The notes under the pieces were generated by a model, which saw only the letters and a list, made by a program, of their open reading frames with translations, did no database searches and had not been told where the DNA came from. A stretch of DNA of 64,000 nt from Myxococcales bacterium. GTDB taxonomy: Bacteria; Myxococcota_A; Polyangia; Fen-1088. The number at the start of each line of letters is the position of its first letter. Position 1 is the stretch's first letter. A program made the translations under genes and the position numbers. Below are positions 51,676 through 60,464 of the stretch, in pieces. The stretch lies in contig PLNW01000144.1 of the NCBI GenBank assembly GCA_003142855.1, positions 1 through 64,000 of the forward strand, read 5' to 3'.

Positions 51676-52095
51676 TCAATCCTCGTGCTTGTCGCCCATG
51701 TCGTGCAGGCGCGCGTAGAGGCGCGGGCCCAGGCTGGATACCATCAGCTTCTCTACCTCTCGCTCGACCAGCTCTTGCTGATTGGTATCCTTGTAGATGA
51801 AGCGGATGCCCATGCCGGGCGTGTTCGTGTCACCATCGTCGTCGTGGCGGGTTTCGCCCTCGTGTAGAATCCAGCGCACTTCGCCCAGCAGGACCATGGG
51901 CTCGCCCATGCTGGGCACCAGCAGCTTGAAGAGAAACTGGGTTCCCACGTCGAGCGGCTTCTTGGTCTGGATGAAGGTGCCACCCTTGGAGATGTTCTTG
52001 GTGTAGTCGTAGAAGAATCGGTTGAGGCGCTGGTACTCGACCCTGAGCTCGATGGGAGCCCGTTCCTCCTGGCGGCGTTCATGCGGCTGCGGCAT
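51676..52095 (-). CDS. PilZ-domain protein, TIGR02266 type
   Basis: The PilZ core reads RRQEERAPIELRVEYQRLNR, DYTKNISKGGTFIQTKKPLD and VGTQFLFKLLVPSMGEPMVL, with an N-terminal RxxxR-like RRQEER and an NISKGG motif. The short form with GGTFI is typical of the TIGR02266 group expanded in myxobacteria. PilZ domains can bind cyclic-di-GMP, but many of this group lack the full motif. ATG 52095 is chosen; GTG 52122 would overlap the divergent metalloprotease start. It ends just beyond the shared terminator. Confidence 0.88.
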   Translation of the reverse strand: MPQPHERRQEERAPIELRVEYQRLNRFFYDYTKNISKGGTFIQTKKPLDVGTQFLFKLLVPSMGEPMVLLGEVRWILHEGETRHDDDGDTNTPGMGIRFIYKDTNQQELVEREVEKLMVSSLGPRLYARLHDMGDKHED

Positions 52096-52109
52096 CCTCT
52101 GTCTCAACC

Positions 52110-54491
52110 GTGATCGTTGCACGCCCTGCCGTCTGGATCAATCTCCGTTTCGGCCTGCGCCCCTTGGTTTGGGGTGGCGTGCTGGCGCTGGCTGCCCTGG
52201 CGCTCGACTTTGTCCCGCTCTTCGACCTGCTGGGGTTCGACTTTTCCTTCGCGCTCGGTCTGGTCGCTACCTTTGCCGCGGCCGATGTGGGCCACGGCGC
52301 GGTGGCCGCGGCCCGGCGCGCGCAGCGCCCGGTGTCGCTGCTGTCCTTGGTGCTTTCTGCGATTGCGGCTGGCCTGGCCTTGCTGGCGGCGCCGTTGCTG
52401 CTCTCGCTGGCCAATGCCTTGCGCGTGCGTAACTGCAACCTGCCCGTGGGTCTGGCCTTTTACGCCCTTTTGCCCGTGGCCAGCGTGCTGGTCGCAGCTC
52501 CCGCGGGTGTGCTGGCGGGCTTGCTGGTGCGCGGGCCACGCCTGGGGCGCGTGGTTGCACTCACGGTGCCGGCCGTATCAATCGGGTGGGCGCTGCTGCG
52601 CCTCTATGTAGACCCACCGGTGGCTGCCCTGGACCCGTTTGGCGGCTACTTCCCTGGGCCGATCTACGACGAAGGCCTGCGACCATCGGCGCGCCTGGTG
52701 TGGTTCCGCCTGGCCAATCTGACCTGGATCGCGACGGCCGTTGCGCTCACCGGTTGCCTCAGTCACGGTGGACAGCCCGCTGAGGCAGGCCCGCCGGCGC
52801 TGGCCTGGCGCCGCTTTTCGTCGCGGCTGACCCTTGCCAGGTGGCTTGCAGCGACCGTGGTCCTGCTGGTGGGCTCCGCGCTGTGGTTCGGGTTTCGCGC
52901 CGAGCTTGGCTTTCGCGAGACAAAGCACGATCTGGTGCGCGTGCTATCGCGGCGGACGCAGAGCGAGCATTTTGTGATGTGGAGCGAGCCGGCAGGGGAC
53001 GCGCCCGCCGAAATTGCGCTCGTGCACAGCGATCTGGAATTCCGCTACCATCAGCTGCGCGCCATCCTGGGCAGCGAGCCGCGCACGCCCATCACCGTGT
53101 ATCGGTTTTCTTCCGCGCAGGCCAAGAAGGATTTGGTGGGCGCCGGCGGCACTCTGTACGCGAAGCCCTGGATGCGCGAGATCTACGTGCAAGCGGAACA
53201 TTTCCCAGCGTCCCGGCTGCGCCATGAGCTAGCCCACGTTTTCGCCGGTGCGTTTGGCGATTCACTCTTCGGGGTGTCATTGGCGTGGCGCTGGTGGGGG
53301 CCGCTGCCGGTTCCGCACTTGGGCACCGGACTCATCGAAGGCGTGGCCGAGGCGGCGGACTTTGGCGATCCCGACGGGCGGGCGACCTTGCACCAGCAGG
53401 CGCGGGCCATGATCGCTCTCGGCCAGGCGCCTTCCTTGGCGCGGGTCATGGGCGCCGGGTTCAGTGCCGAGTCTGGCGCGCGCGCCTATGTCCTGGCGGG
53501 ATCGTTCTGTCGATTTTTGCTCGATCGCTTTGGCGCGGACAAGCTGCGCGCGGCCTACCGCTCGGCCGGAGACTTCGAGGCGGTGTACGGTTCGCCGCTG
53601 GCGGAACTGGAGAAGTCCTGGCGGGCTTTCCTGGAAACCCAGCCCCTGGACGCGCGCGACGAGGCGCGGGCCAAGGAGCGTTTTCGCAAGCCTGCCATCT
53701 TTCGCAAAGTCTGTGCGCGCGAGCTGGCCGAGCGCGTGGCCGAGGCGCGCGAGCGGATGGGCTCAATGCCGGACGCGGCGGTGAGTCTGCTGGAGAGCGT
53801 GTGCCGGGACGATCCTGACGAGCCGGCCTATCGGCTGGATCGGGCCGGGGCGCTGGCCGCGGCTGGCGCCTCGGACCAGGCACTCGCGCTGGCTAGGCCC
53901 ATGCTCGACGATGAGACCCTGACCTGGCCGGTGCGCGCCCAGGCCGCCAACTTGATCGGCGTGGTGGAATTTCATCGCGGCCACTTCGCCGAGACCGCCG
54001 CAGCGGTGGAGCGCAGTCTGGCGCTTGCCACCGACGAGAACGAGATGCGCATGGCTTGGGCCAAGCGGCGCGCCCTGGCCGACGCTGGCGCCCGCGGGAC
54101 GCTGGGCCGTGCGCTGTTTGGCGACGGCCCTGGCCGCGTCCCTGACCCGGGCTTGGTGGTTTTCCTGGCGGACGAGTTTGCCCGGCTTCATCCCGACGAG
54201 GCGCTGGGGCCCTATCTTGTCGGACGCCAGCTTGCCGGCCGGGATCCTCACCTGGCCCTGGCTCCTCTGGCTCAGGCCTGCCCGCTCGATGGGCCAGCCC
54301 TGGCGGTTCCCCTTGAACCGGCCTTCCTCAAAGAATGCCGCAGGCTCTATGGCGAGTCAGCCTTTCTGGCCGGCGATCTATCGCTCACTCGTCGAATCTA
54401 CGAAGCCCTCCGCGATCAGGCGACGCTGCAAGCCGATCGCCTGCGCGCCAGCGACTTCTTGGAGCGCATCGCCTGGCAATCAAGCCGGTAG
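52110..54491 (+). CDS. Membrane-anchored gluzincin-like metallopeptidase with repeat-rich tail
   Basis: The N-terminal ~270 residues hold about six or seven membrane segments. A soluble region then carries HELAH in LRHELAHVFAGAFGDSLFGV, a downstream Glu in LIEGVAEAADFGDPDG, and the preceding YAKPWMREIYVQAEHF, which together resemble gluzincin (MA clan) peptidases. The C-terminal half is helical and TPR-like (AKERFRKPAIFRKVCAREL, GRVPDPGLVVFLADEFARL, FLKECRRLYGESAFLAGDL). GTG 52110 lies 14 bp from the divergent PilZ ATG. Function is unknown; membrane protein processing is one possibility. Followed by the repeat at 54.5 kb. Confidence 0.8.
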   Translation: MIVARPAVWINLRFGLRPLVWGGVLALAALALDFVPLFDLLGFDFSFALGLVATFAAADVGHGAVAAARRAQRPVSLLSLVLSAIAAGLALLAAPLLLSLANALRVRNCNLPVGLAFYALLPVASVLVAAPAGVLAGLLVRGPRLGRVVALTVPAVSIGWALLRLYVDPPVAALDPFGGYFPGPIYDEGLRPSARLVWFRLANLTWIATAVALTGCLSHGGQPAEAGPPALAWRRFSSRLTLARWLAATVVLLVGSALWFGFRAELGFRETKHDLVRVLSRRTQSEHFVMWSEPAGDAPAEIALVHSDLEFRYHQLRAILGSEPRTPITVYRFSSAQAKKDLVGAGGTLYAKPWMREIYVQAEHFPASRLRHELAHVFAGAFGDSLFGVSLAWRWWGPLPVPHLGTGLIEGVAEAADFGDPDGRATLHQQARAMIALGQAPSLARVMGAGFSAESGARAYVLAGSFCRFLLDRFGADKLRAAYRSAGDFEAVYGSPLAELEKSWRAFLETQPLDARDEARAKERFRKPAIFRKVCARELAERVAEARERMGSMPDAAVSLLESVCRDDPDEPAYRLDRAGALAAAGASDQALALARPMLDDETLTWPVRAQAANLIGVVEFHRGHFAETAAAVERSLALATDENEMRMAWAKRRALADAGARGTLGRALFGDGPGRVPDPGLVVFLADEFARLHPDEALGPYLVGRQLAGRDPHLALAPLAQACPLDGPALAVPLEPAFLKECRRLYGESAFLAGDLSLTRRIYEALRDQATLQADRLRASDFLERIAWQSSR

Positions 54492-54518
54492 TGCGGGGAT
54501 TGTCGACACTCGTAATCG

Positions 54519-54741
54519 CCTCTGTACTACTAGGTTGCAGTTTCTTCGCGAGCCGCGAAGATTCGTTGGGAACGCCCGAACATCATTCCCCTCTTCTCCG
54601 ACTCTGCGGCTTCCCCTCTCACCTCTGTGTTCTCAGCGGCGGGGCGCTCGCGAGATGCATCACCTCACACCCTTTGGTTGCGGCCGTGAGGCTGCCCTGC
54701 GGCCTCCCCTCTCCCCTCTGCGTTCTCAGCGGTGCGTGGCC
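54519..54741 (+). repeat. Interspersed ~220-bp repeat, copy B
   Basis: It shares long blocks with copy A: CCGCGAAGATT, AACGCCCGAACATCATTCC, CCCCTCTCACCTCTGTGT, CTCAGCGGCG and TTTGGTTGCGGCCGTGAGGC. It has one extra CTCCCCTCTCCCCTCTGCGT unit near its end. It occupies almost the whole gap between the metalloprotease and the GHKL ATPase gene, whose ATG follows 28 bp later. As in copy A, a gene starts immediately downstream. Confidence 0.8.
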
Positions 54742-54768
54742 TTGCGCAATCGACTACACTCGCAATTC

Positions 54769-56601
54769 ATGGCTTCGCGAGTGTCCCACAGTGTCAAGCT
54801 CAAGCCGGCGGATCCCTTTGACCTGATCCGCTGGCTGGCGCGCAGCCAAAGCGATCCGCGCAAGGCCGTGGCCGAATTGGTCCAGAACTCCATCGACGCC
54901 CACGCGCGCATGGTGCGCATCGAGCGCCGGCGCGTGCGCCACACGCCCGCGCTCATCATCCGCGACGACGGCGAGGGCGTGCTGCCGGAGCTGGGGCGCG
55001 AGGAGGCACTGAGTGCGCTGGTGACCGAGATCGGGCACTCGCGCAAACGCGGGCTGTCGCCGCGCGAGCGCCACGATCAGGTGGTGGCAGGAAAGTACGG
55101 CATCGGCCTGCTGGGCTTCTGGTCGGTGGGCCGGCGCATGGACATCCGCACGCGCGTGCGCGGCTCCGAGGTTTGGCTCTTGCACCTGGTGGAGGATCAG
55201 GAAAGGGCCGAGATCCAGCGTGACCGCATGCCGCTCGAGAGCGACGAGACCTTCACCGAGATCATCGTTTCGGAATTGCACGATTCGGCCTTGCGCATGC
55301 TGGGCGCACGCCGGCTGACAGAATACCTGGCCGCCGAGTTGCGCGGCGCGATCCTGGCCAGCGGCGTGTCCATCGACATCTTCGACGGCATGGCGCGCGG
55401 GCCGGTGCCGAGGCGCTTTTCCGTGGTCCCCCGGCGTTTCACCGGCGAGCCCCTGGCCCTGCCGCCGGAGATCCCCGTCGACGGGTATTTCCCGATACGG
55501 CTCGAGCTCTACCTGGCCCGCGGCCTCGAACGTCCCGCGCTCGAAGTGAGTTGTGCCGGGACTCTGGTGGCTGACGATGTCGGCGAGCTGCGCAACTTGG
55601 GCCTGGACCGCCCGCCCTGGACGGGACGCGACCTGGCCGGCTTGATCGATTTCCCCGGTTTCACCGTGCCGCCGGGCACGCGCAGGGGCGTGGCGCCGGA
55701 CGCCGCGGCTGAAGCCTTTGTGCGCGCGCTGGACAACGTCGTGCCCCTGGTCGAGGCCGAGCTCAAGCGCCTGGAGCGCGAGCGGGGAGCCGCGGCCAGC
55801 CGGCAGGTGATGCAGGACTTGCGGCGCGCACTCAAGGGACTGCGCAACCGACTGCCACAGTACGAGCTGCCGGCGGTGGCAAGCGAAGAGGCCGAGATGC
55901 GGGATGCTGCTCAGGAGGGGATTGCACCCAGTGGTGCCGAGGTGGCCGCGGGCGATGGTGCGGGCGAAGAGCAGGACGAATGCTCGCCTGGCCGGGATCG
56001 CACCTTGGATCTTTTTCCGCCTGGACCGCTTTTCGCCATCAAGATCTCACCGCCCGAGATCACGCTGGCGCCCGGCCGCGAGCGTCGCGTGCTGGCTGTG
56101 GGCGTGGACGAGTCAGGCCGGCGTGTGCTGGGCGAGGTGGACATCGCCTGGAGCACGGCCTCGCCGGTTCTGTCCATCGTGGGCCAGGGGAGGCGGCCGG
56201 CCCTGCTGGCCTCGGCCGAGGCGCGTCCCGGCAGTCGTTTCTCGCTGGTCGCCGAGGGCCGGCAGGGCGAGCACCGGGCACGGGGCGAGGCCGCCGTCGT
56301 AATCATCGAGGCCGAGGAACCCAGCGCCGGTCTCGGTTTCGGTATTCCCGAGCCCGAGCTGGTGGACGACGCGGGCGCGACCTGGCGCAGCCGATTCGAC
56401 GGCCGACGCTGGCAGGTCAACGCCAGTCACGACGACTATGTGGCCTTGCACGGGGATGCCAAGGCGCGCCTGCGCTACCTATTGGCCTTGCTGGCCAAGG
56501 AGATCGCCCTACGCACGCACGGCGTGCCGGGCAGCGAGGCGGCCTTGGAGAGCCTGGTCGAGATCCTGGCTCACGCCGAACGCAACCTGCGGGGCGGATG
56601 A
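54769..56601 (+). CDS. GHKL-superfamily ATPase (Hsp90/MORC-like N-terminus)
   Basis: The 610-residue protein has a clear ATP-lid fold at its N-terminus: the N box in RKAVAELVQNSIDAHARMVR, G1 in LIIRDDGEGVLPELG and G2 in VVAGKYGIGLLGFWSVGRRM. It lacks a phosphoacceptor His and receiver, so it is not a histidine kinase but resembles stand-alone HATPase_c_3 proteins, Hsp90 or MORC. The C-terminal ~280 residues include a beta-rich region (SPPEITLAPGRERRVLAVGV, DIAWSTASPVLSIVGQGRRP) and a C-terminal helical segment (KARLRYLLALLAKEIALRTH). Function unknown. Related ATPases occur in chaperones and in some defence systems, but no defence partner lies nearby. Confidence 0.85.
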   Translation: MASRVSHSVKLKPADPFDLIRWLARSQSDPRKAVAELVQNSIDAHARMVRIERRRVRHTPALIIRDDGEGVLPELGREEALSALVTEIGHSRKRGLSPRERHDQVVAGKYGIGLLGFWSVGRRMDIRTRVRGSEVWLLHLVEDQERAEIQRDRMPLESDETFTEIIVSELHDSALRMLGARRLTEYLAAELRGAILASGVSIDIFDGMARGPVPRRFSVVPRRFTGEPLALPPEIPVDGYFPIRLELYLARGLERPALEVSCAGTLVADDVGELRNLGLDRPPWTGRDLAGLIDFPGFTVPPGTRRGVAPDAAAEAFVRALDNVVPLVEAELKRLERERGAAASRQVMQDLRRALKGLRNRLPQYELPAVASEEAEMRDAAQEGIAPSGAEVAAGDGAGEEQDECSPGRDRTLDLFPPGPLFAIKISPPEITLAPGRERRVLAVGVDESGRRVLGEVDIAWSTASPVLSIVGQGRRPALLASAEARPGSRFSLVAEGRQGEHRARGEAAVVIIEAEEPSAGLGFGIPEPELVDDAGATWRSRFDGRRWQVNASHDDYVALHGDAKARLRYLLALLAKEIALRTHGVPGSEAALESLVEILAHAERNLRGG

Positions 56602-56624
56602 ATCAACGCCGCCGGGTCGAAGTC

Positions 56625-57626
56625 TCAGTAGCAGTAGCCGACTTCAGAGTTACCGGCGTAGTACGGCCCATCGTAGAAAGAGTTGCACGTCGTTTTTGTC
56701 GTGCAATCGTTATCCGAGAAACAGTACTTCGTGCAGGCATAGCTATAACCTGAAGTGTCGCAGTAGTACCCGGGCACACAATCGTCATCCGTGACACAGC
56801 CAGAATTCGCGACGCCGGTTCCTGTCTGCTTCTGGCAGTCGCTGGCTCCTGGGAAGTAGTAGGTGTCCGGAGCACAGCCGAAACCCGCGGGACAGGCCAA
56901 GAGTGGACTGCGTGGATTCTGAGGGGAAACCGGATCACATACGCGAGCGCACACGGATACTCCCAGGATATCGTCCCCACTAGAATTCCAAGTGGTTTGC
57001 AGGCAACCCTGGGCTGTATCGACCTCGGGACAGTCCGAATCTAACTCACAGTACCTGGAGCACATCTCGCCAAAACACCCGAAGCCGGTGGCGCAGACCT
57101 TTGCGCTGGTGCAGTCGGCGCCGTCGGTCAACCCACCGGCGGTGGTGCATTTCAGACCTGTAAGCTCGGTGTCGGGATAGCAGACCTGTCCGGCCTGACA
57201 TCCGCAGGCCGGGAAAACATTGCAGGTGCCACCGGCCTCAGGCAAATCATACGTTGAGCAAGCGGACGTCGAGCCCGAACTTCCGGCGCCGCCGAAGGAG
57301 CCGCCTGTCCCGCCTAGTCCGCTTATTCCGCCTAGTCCGCTTATTCCGCCCAGTCCGCTTATTCCGCCCAGTCCGCTTATCCCGCCTGGTCCGCCTGTTG
57401 CGCCTGCTGCGCCTGTTGTGCCTGCTGCGCCTGTTGTGCCTGCTGCGCCTGTTATGCCGCCGCCGCCGGAGCCTCCCACGTCTGAAATGGAAACGCAGAG
57501 GGAAGCCCCGTTGCAAACAAAGCCGCTCGGGCATTCGCCTTTGTCAGAGCACTGGGTCTTGCCGCTCTGGAAGCTCGCATCGCAACCGACAAAGAACACC
57601 AGAAATATGAGGCTGCCTCGCTTCAT
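56625..57626 (-). CDS. Collagen-like Cys-rich lipoprotein
   Basis: A lipoprotein signal (SLIFLVFFVGCDAS) is followed by a Cys motif (CSDKGECPSGFVCNGASLC) and a Gly-X-Y stretch: GAAGTT repeats, then four GISGLG units. The C-terminal ~210 residues contain about 28 cysteines in disulfide-rich modules (CGCQAGQVCYPDTEL, CATGFGCFGEMCSRYCELD, CVTDDDCVPGYYCDTSG). The glycine-rich stalk may space the Cys-rich head from the membrane. Function unknown. Probably in the same operon as the TPR-like membrane protein 15 bp downstream. Confidence 0.84.
   Translation of the reverse strand: MKRGSLIFLVFFVGCDASFQSGKTQCSDKGECPSGFVCNGASLCVSISDVGGSGGGGITGAAGTTGAAGTTGAAGATGGPGGISGLGGISGLGGISGLGGISGLGGTGGSFGGAGSSGSTSACSTYDLPEAGGTCNVFPACGCQAGQVCYPDTELTGLKCTTAGGLTDGADCTSAKVCATGFGCFGEMCSRYCELDSDCPEVDTAQGCLQTTWNSSGDDILGVSVCARVCDPVSPQNPRSPLLACPAGFGCAPDTYYFPGASDCQKQTGTGVANSGCVTDDDCVPGYYCDTSGYSYACTKYCFSDNDCTTKTTCNSFYDGPYYAGNSEVGYCY
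57311..57456. repeat. Two 18-bp tandem repeat arrays encoding Gly-X-Y units
   Basis: Four 18-bp units at 57311-57382 (minus strand, GISGLG) are followed by three 18-bp units at 57403-57456 (GAAGTT-type). Each unit is six codons. Both arrays keep the reading frame, so copy-number change would lengthen or shorten the stalk without disrupting the protein. Confidence 0.75.
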
Positions 57627-57641
57627 GTCGTCATTCCTAGG

Positions 57642-58550
57642 TTAGAAGGTCGCGCTGAATGCGGCGCCTGTGAAACCGGGCCCGACAGCGGGCGCAAGAA
57701 CCACGGGCCTGCGCTCGTCGTTGCCCGTGGCCCAGATGATCGCCGCGGTCGCGAGGGCGGCGCCGCCCAGGCTGTAGCCGACTACCTGCAAGATCGCGTA
57801 GGTCTTGGCGTCGTCATACTTGCCTGGTTGATACTTCTTCTCGACGTCGGAGAAATTCGAGGTGGCGAGATAGGTGAAGATCCCGCCCGTGACCAGCGCC
57901 GCCACGCCTACCCCGCCCAGCACCCAGATTGCCGTCTTGCGACCGTCTTGCGAGCCAGATTCCGCGGGCGGGGGCACTTGCGCCCTCGCATAGGCCGAGC
58001 CCATGTCAGGCGTCGTCGCGGTAGTCGGTCCGGTGGCCGGAGCTTGCGTCGGCGCGTCGTAGGCGGGCGGTACCGCCAGCGTCGCGGCCGGGGCCGCTGG
58101 CGGCAAAGGCGCGGCGGCGGGAGCCGTCGCTGGCAAGGCGGCCGGGGCCGGGCTCGCTACCTGTGTCGGGGTTGAACCCCGCTGGCGCAGCAGGGTCATC
58201 TCTGAAATCCAGCCCTCCACCTCGGCCCGGTCATCAGGCGCGATGTCCTTTTTCTTGTGCAGGTACTCGCGCAGGTTGGACATGGCCGGGTCGGGACGGC
58301 GCAGATAGTAGTAGCAGGCGCCCAGGTTGCGCACGAAGACAGGCATGCTCGGGTTGTCGATGCTCAATTGCAGGAAGATTTTCGCGGCCTCTTCGTAGTT
58401 TCCCGTCTTGTAGAGCTGGGTAGCCTGCTTCGCGTTGGCCGTACTCTGCTTGTCCAGACCCGCAGCGGCGGCCTCCGGCGCGCGAAGCACAACACCCATG
58501 GCCAGCACGGCGAGAATTCCCAGAGAGGCCGTATTCAGTTTCGATACCAT
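57642..58550 (-). CDS. TPR-like periplasmic/membrane protein
   Basis: ATG 58550 follows GAGGGGA by six bases, which decides between several in-frame ATGs. A signal or anchor segment (ASLGILAVLAMGVVLRAPEA) leads to a short TPR-like region (ATQLYKTGNYEEAAKIFLQL, PVFVRNLGACYYYLRRPDPA). A Pro/Ala linker (~115-195) and two C-terminal membrane segments follow (AIWVLGGVGVAALVTGGIFT, ILQVVGYSLGGAALATAAII). This layout is common in myxobacterial envelope proteins of unknown role. Upstream of the collagen-like lipoprotein by 15 bp. Confidence 0.82.
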   Translation of the reverse strand: MVSKLNTASLGILAVLAMGVVLRAPEAAAAGLDKQSTANAKQATQLYKTGNYEEAAKIFLQLSIDNPSMPVFVRNLGACYYYLRRPDPAMSNLREYLHKKKDIAPDDRAEVEGWISEMTLLRQRGSTPTQVASPAPAALPATAPAAAPLPPAAPAATLAVPPAYDAPTQAPATGPTTATTPDMGSAYARAQVPPPAESGSQDGRKTAIWVLGGVGVAALVTGGIFTYLATSNFSDVEKKYQPGKYDDAKTYAILQVVGYSLGGAALATAAIIWATGNDERRPVVLAPAVGPGFTGAAFSATF

Positions 58551-58691
58551 GCGTCTTCCCCTCATCGCCGCCGATGTTACGCCGCCCGTGGAAATCCGCA
58601 CGAGTTTTCGTGACCAGGACAGCGGTGGAAGGGGCGCGTGCTACGATTCCTGTGCCGGTTTGTTACTGCGCAATGGTAGGAACGCACGACG

Positions 58692-59735
58692 ATGCCTGGT
58701 TTGAGATTCATCCGAAACTCGGAAGAAATGCCGGTGGCCGCCGGCCCGCGCTCGCGCGTGGCGGCCTACGACCTCGGGTCGAACTCGTTCCACCTGCTGG
58801 TGGCCGAGGCGGATGGTCAGGGCGGCTTGCGATTGCTCGAACAGGCGCAGGAGATGGTGCGGCTGGGCGCGGAATCATTGCGTGACGGCATCATTCCCGA
58901 AGACGGCTTCGCGCGCGGCCTGGAGGCTTTGCGCAAGCTGCGCGGCCTGGCTGATCGGCATCAGCCCGAGACCACGGTGGCCGTCGCCACCAGCGCCATC
59001 CGTGAGGCGCGCAACGGGGCCGAGTTCGTGAGCGCTGTCGAGCGCGAGGTGGGACTCAAAGTCGAGGTGCTCGACCCGTTCAAGGAGGCCACGCTCATCT
59101 ACTGGGGCGCGCGCCAGGCGCTGGATCTGGACAAGCACAAGGTCGCGCTTTTCGACGTGGGCGGTGGCTCGATCAAGGGGTTGGTGGGCGACGCCAAGGA
59201 GTGCCTGTTCGCCACCTCCCTGCCGATGGGCGTGTTGCGTCTGCGTGACGAGTGCGCCTTCACCGGCAAGATGTCCCGCGCGGACCTGCTCACCGCCGAG
59301 ACGCGCGTGCGCGTGTTGGCGCAGCCGGCGATCCGGCAGATGCAGAAAGTGGGCTTCGACTTCGTTACCTTCACCTCGGGCACGGCGCTGGCGCTGGCTC
59401 GGCTGGCCAAGGGCAGCGCGGGCAAGGTCGCGCCGGTCGCGGGCAAGGCCGGCGAAGGGTTGGGTCGTCACCTCGCGCTGTCGCTCGACGATCTGAAAGC
59501 GCTGGAGCAGCGCCTGGCCGACGCCAGCGAAGAAGAGCGTGCCGCTCTTCCCGGGCTGAGCGCCTTGCGCGCGGACACTCTCTTGCCCGGCACAGTCGTG
59601 CTGCGCACCCTGCTGGAGCTGACCGGCTATCCCGGCGCCCTGGTGTGCGAGAGCGCGCTCAAGGAAGGCCTGGTGGTGAACTACTTCGCCCACCGGGATG
59701 CGGGCCTGGCTGCAGACCTGCCAGAAGAGATCTGA
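58692..59735 (+). CDS. Exopolyphosphatase/guanosine pentaphosphatase family (Ppx/GppA)
   Basis: The protein has the ASKHA-type phosphatase core: VAAYDLGSNSFHLLVAEADG, AVATSAIREARNGAEFVSAV and LFDVGGGSIKGLVGDAKECL. Ppx/GppA enzymes cleave polyphosphate or pppGpp and so affect phosphate storage and stringent response. At 347 residues it is a short form without the C-terminal HD-like domain. ATG 58692 lies upstream of ARSRVAAYD; a start at M13 is possible. The LolA-like gene is convergent with no gap (59735/59736). Confidence 0.9.
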   Translation: MPGLRFIRNSEEMPVAAGPRSRVAAYDLGSNSFHLLVAEADGQGGLRLLEQAQEMVRLGAESLRDGIIPEDGFARGLEALRKLRGLADRHQPETTVAVATSAIREARNGAEFVSAVEREVGLKVEVLDPFKEATLIYWGARQALDLDKHKVALFDVGGGSIKGLVGDAKECLFATSLPMGVLRLRDECAFTGKMSRADLLTAETRVRVLAQPAIRQMQKVGFDFVTFTSGTALALARLAKGSAGKVAPVAGKAGEGLGRHLALSLDDLKALEQRLADASEEERAALPGLSALRADTLLPGTVVLRTLLELTGYPGALVCESALKEGLVVNYFAHRDAGLAADLPEEI

Positions 59736-60464
59736 TCACGGCTTTGGCATCTTGAATCGGCTCGCCGGGATCTTTTCGTCGAATACCAGGCTGGTGATGC
59801 GGCCCTCGACGGTGGTGGGGCCGGCGGTCATTTTCTCCAGGTACCAGGTCTTGATGCCCTTGACCGTGCGCCAGTCGCCGAACACCAGCTTGTACGGAAT
59901 GTCCCCGCCCGGCGAGGGCTGCACCCCGGTCTGCACCGCGCGCAGATGTGTCTTGGCGTCGAAGCACAGCACAGACGGCTTGCCGAGCTTCTTCTGCAGT
60001 TCCACGCATTCAAGGCTGGCGCCAGCTTCTGCCGTGGTTTCCTTGGGCGGCGGCACGGATTTGACACTGAGATAGAGACTCGCCAGATCGGGCTCGGCGT
60101 TCCAGGCGCCGTTGATGCGCGCTTCTTCTGCCTCGGCGCCATCCAGCTTGCGCAATCCGAAAACCGGATCCTGCGACCAGGTTGTGCGGCCATCCCAGCC
60201 TTGGCGAAAAGTCCCGACGTTGTGCAGAGTCGATACACTCAGGTTCTTTCCGTCGGCCGTGGCCCAGTGCTCTTCGCTGCCGTTGGCGCCTTGGCCGGCC
60301 ACGGTCAGGCTGCGCTTGACGTGCACGCTGCGCAGCTGTTTCCATGCCTCGCGGCCGCCCACGGCGTCGGCGTAGTCGGCCAATATCGCTTGCGCCGGGC
60401 GCAGCGGTGTCGCGTCTTGGGCCGGGGCTGCGGCCAACAGGGAGATGAGAACAGCGATTGTCAC
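59736..60464 (-). CDS. LolA-like periplasmic protein
   Basis: A short signal (MTIAVLISLLAAAPAQ) precedes a ~220-residue domain with features of the LolA/LolB fold seen in outer-membrane lipoprotein-sorting-like proteins (ILADYADAVGGREAWKQLRS, LSVSTLHNVGTFRQGWDGRT, YKLVFGDWRTVKGIKTWYLE). The substrate could be a lipid or lipoprotein. GTG 60464 overlaps the S41 peptidase stop by 4 bp, so they form a coupled pair. Confidence 0.8.
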   Translation of the reverse strand: MTIAVLISLLAAAPAQDATPLRPAQAILADYADAVGGREAWKQLRSVHVKRSLTVAGQGANGSEEHWATADGKNLSVSTLHNVGTFRQGWDGRTTWSQDPVFGLRKLDGAEAEEARINGAWNAEPDLASLYLSVKSVPPPKETTAEAGASLECVELQKKLGKPSVLCFDAKTHLRAVQTGVQPSPGGDIPYKLVFGDWRTVKGIKTWYLEKMTAGPTTVEGRITSLVFDEKIPASRFKMPKP

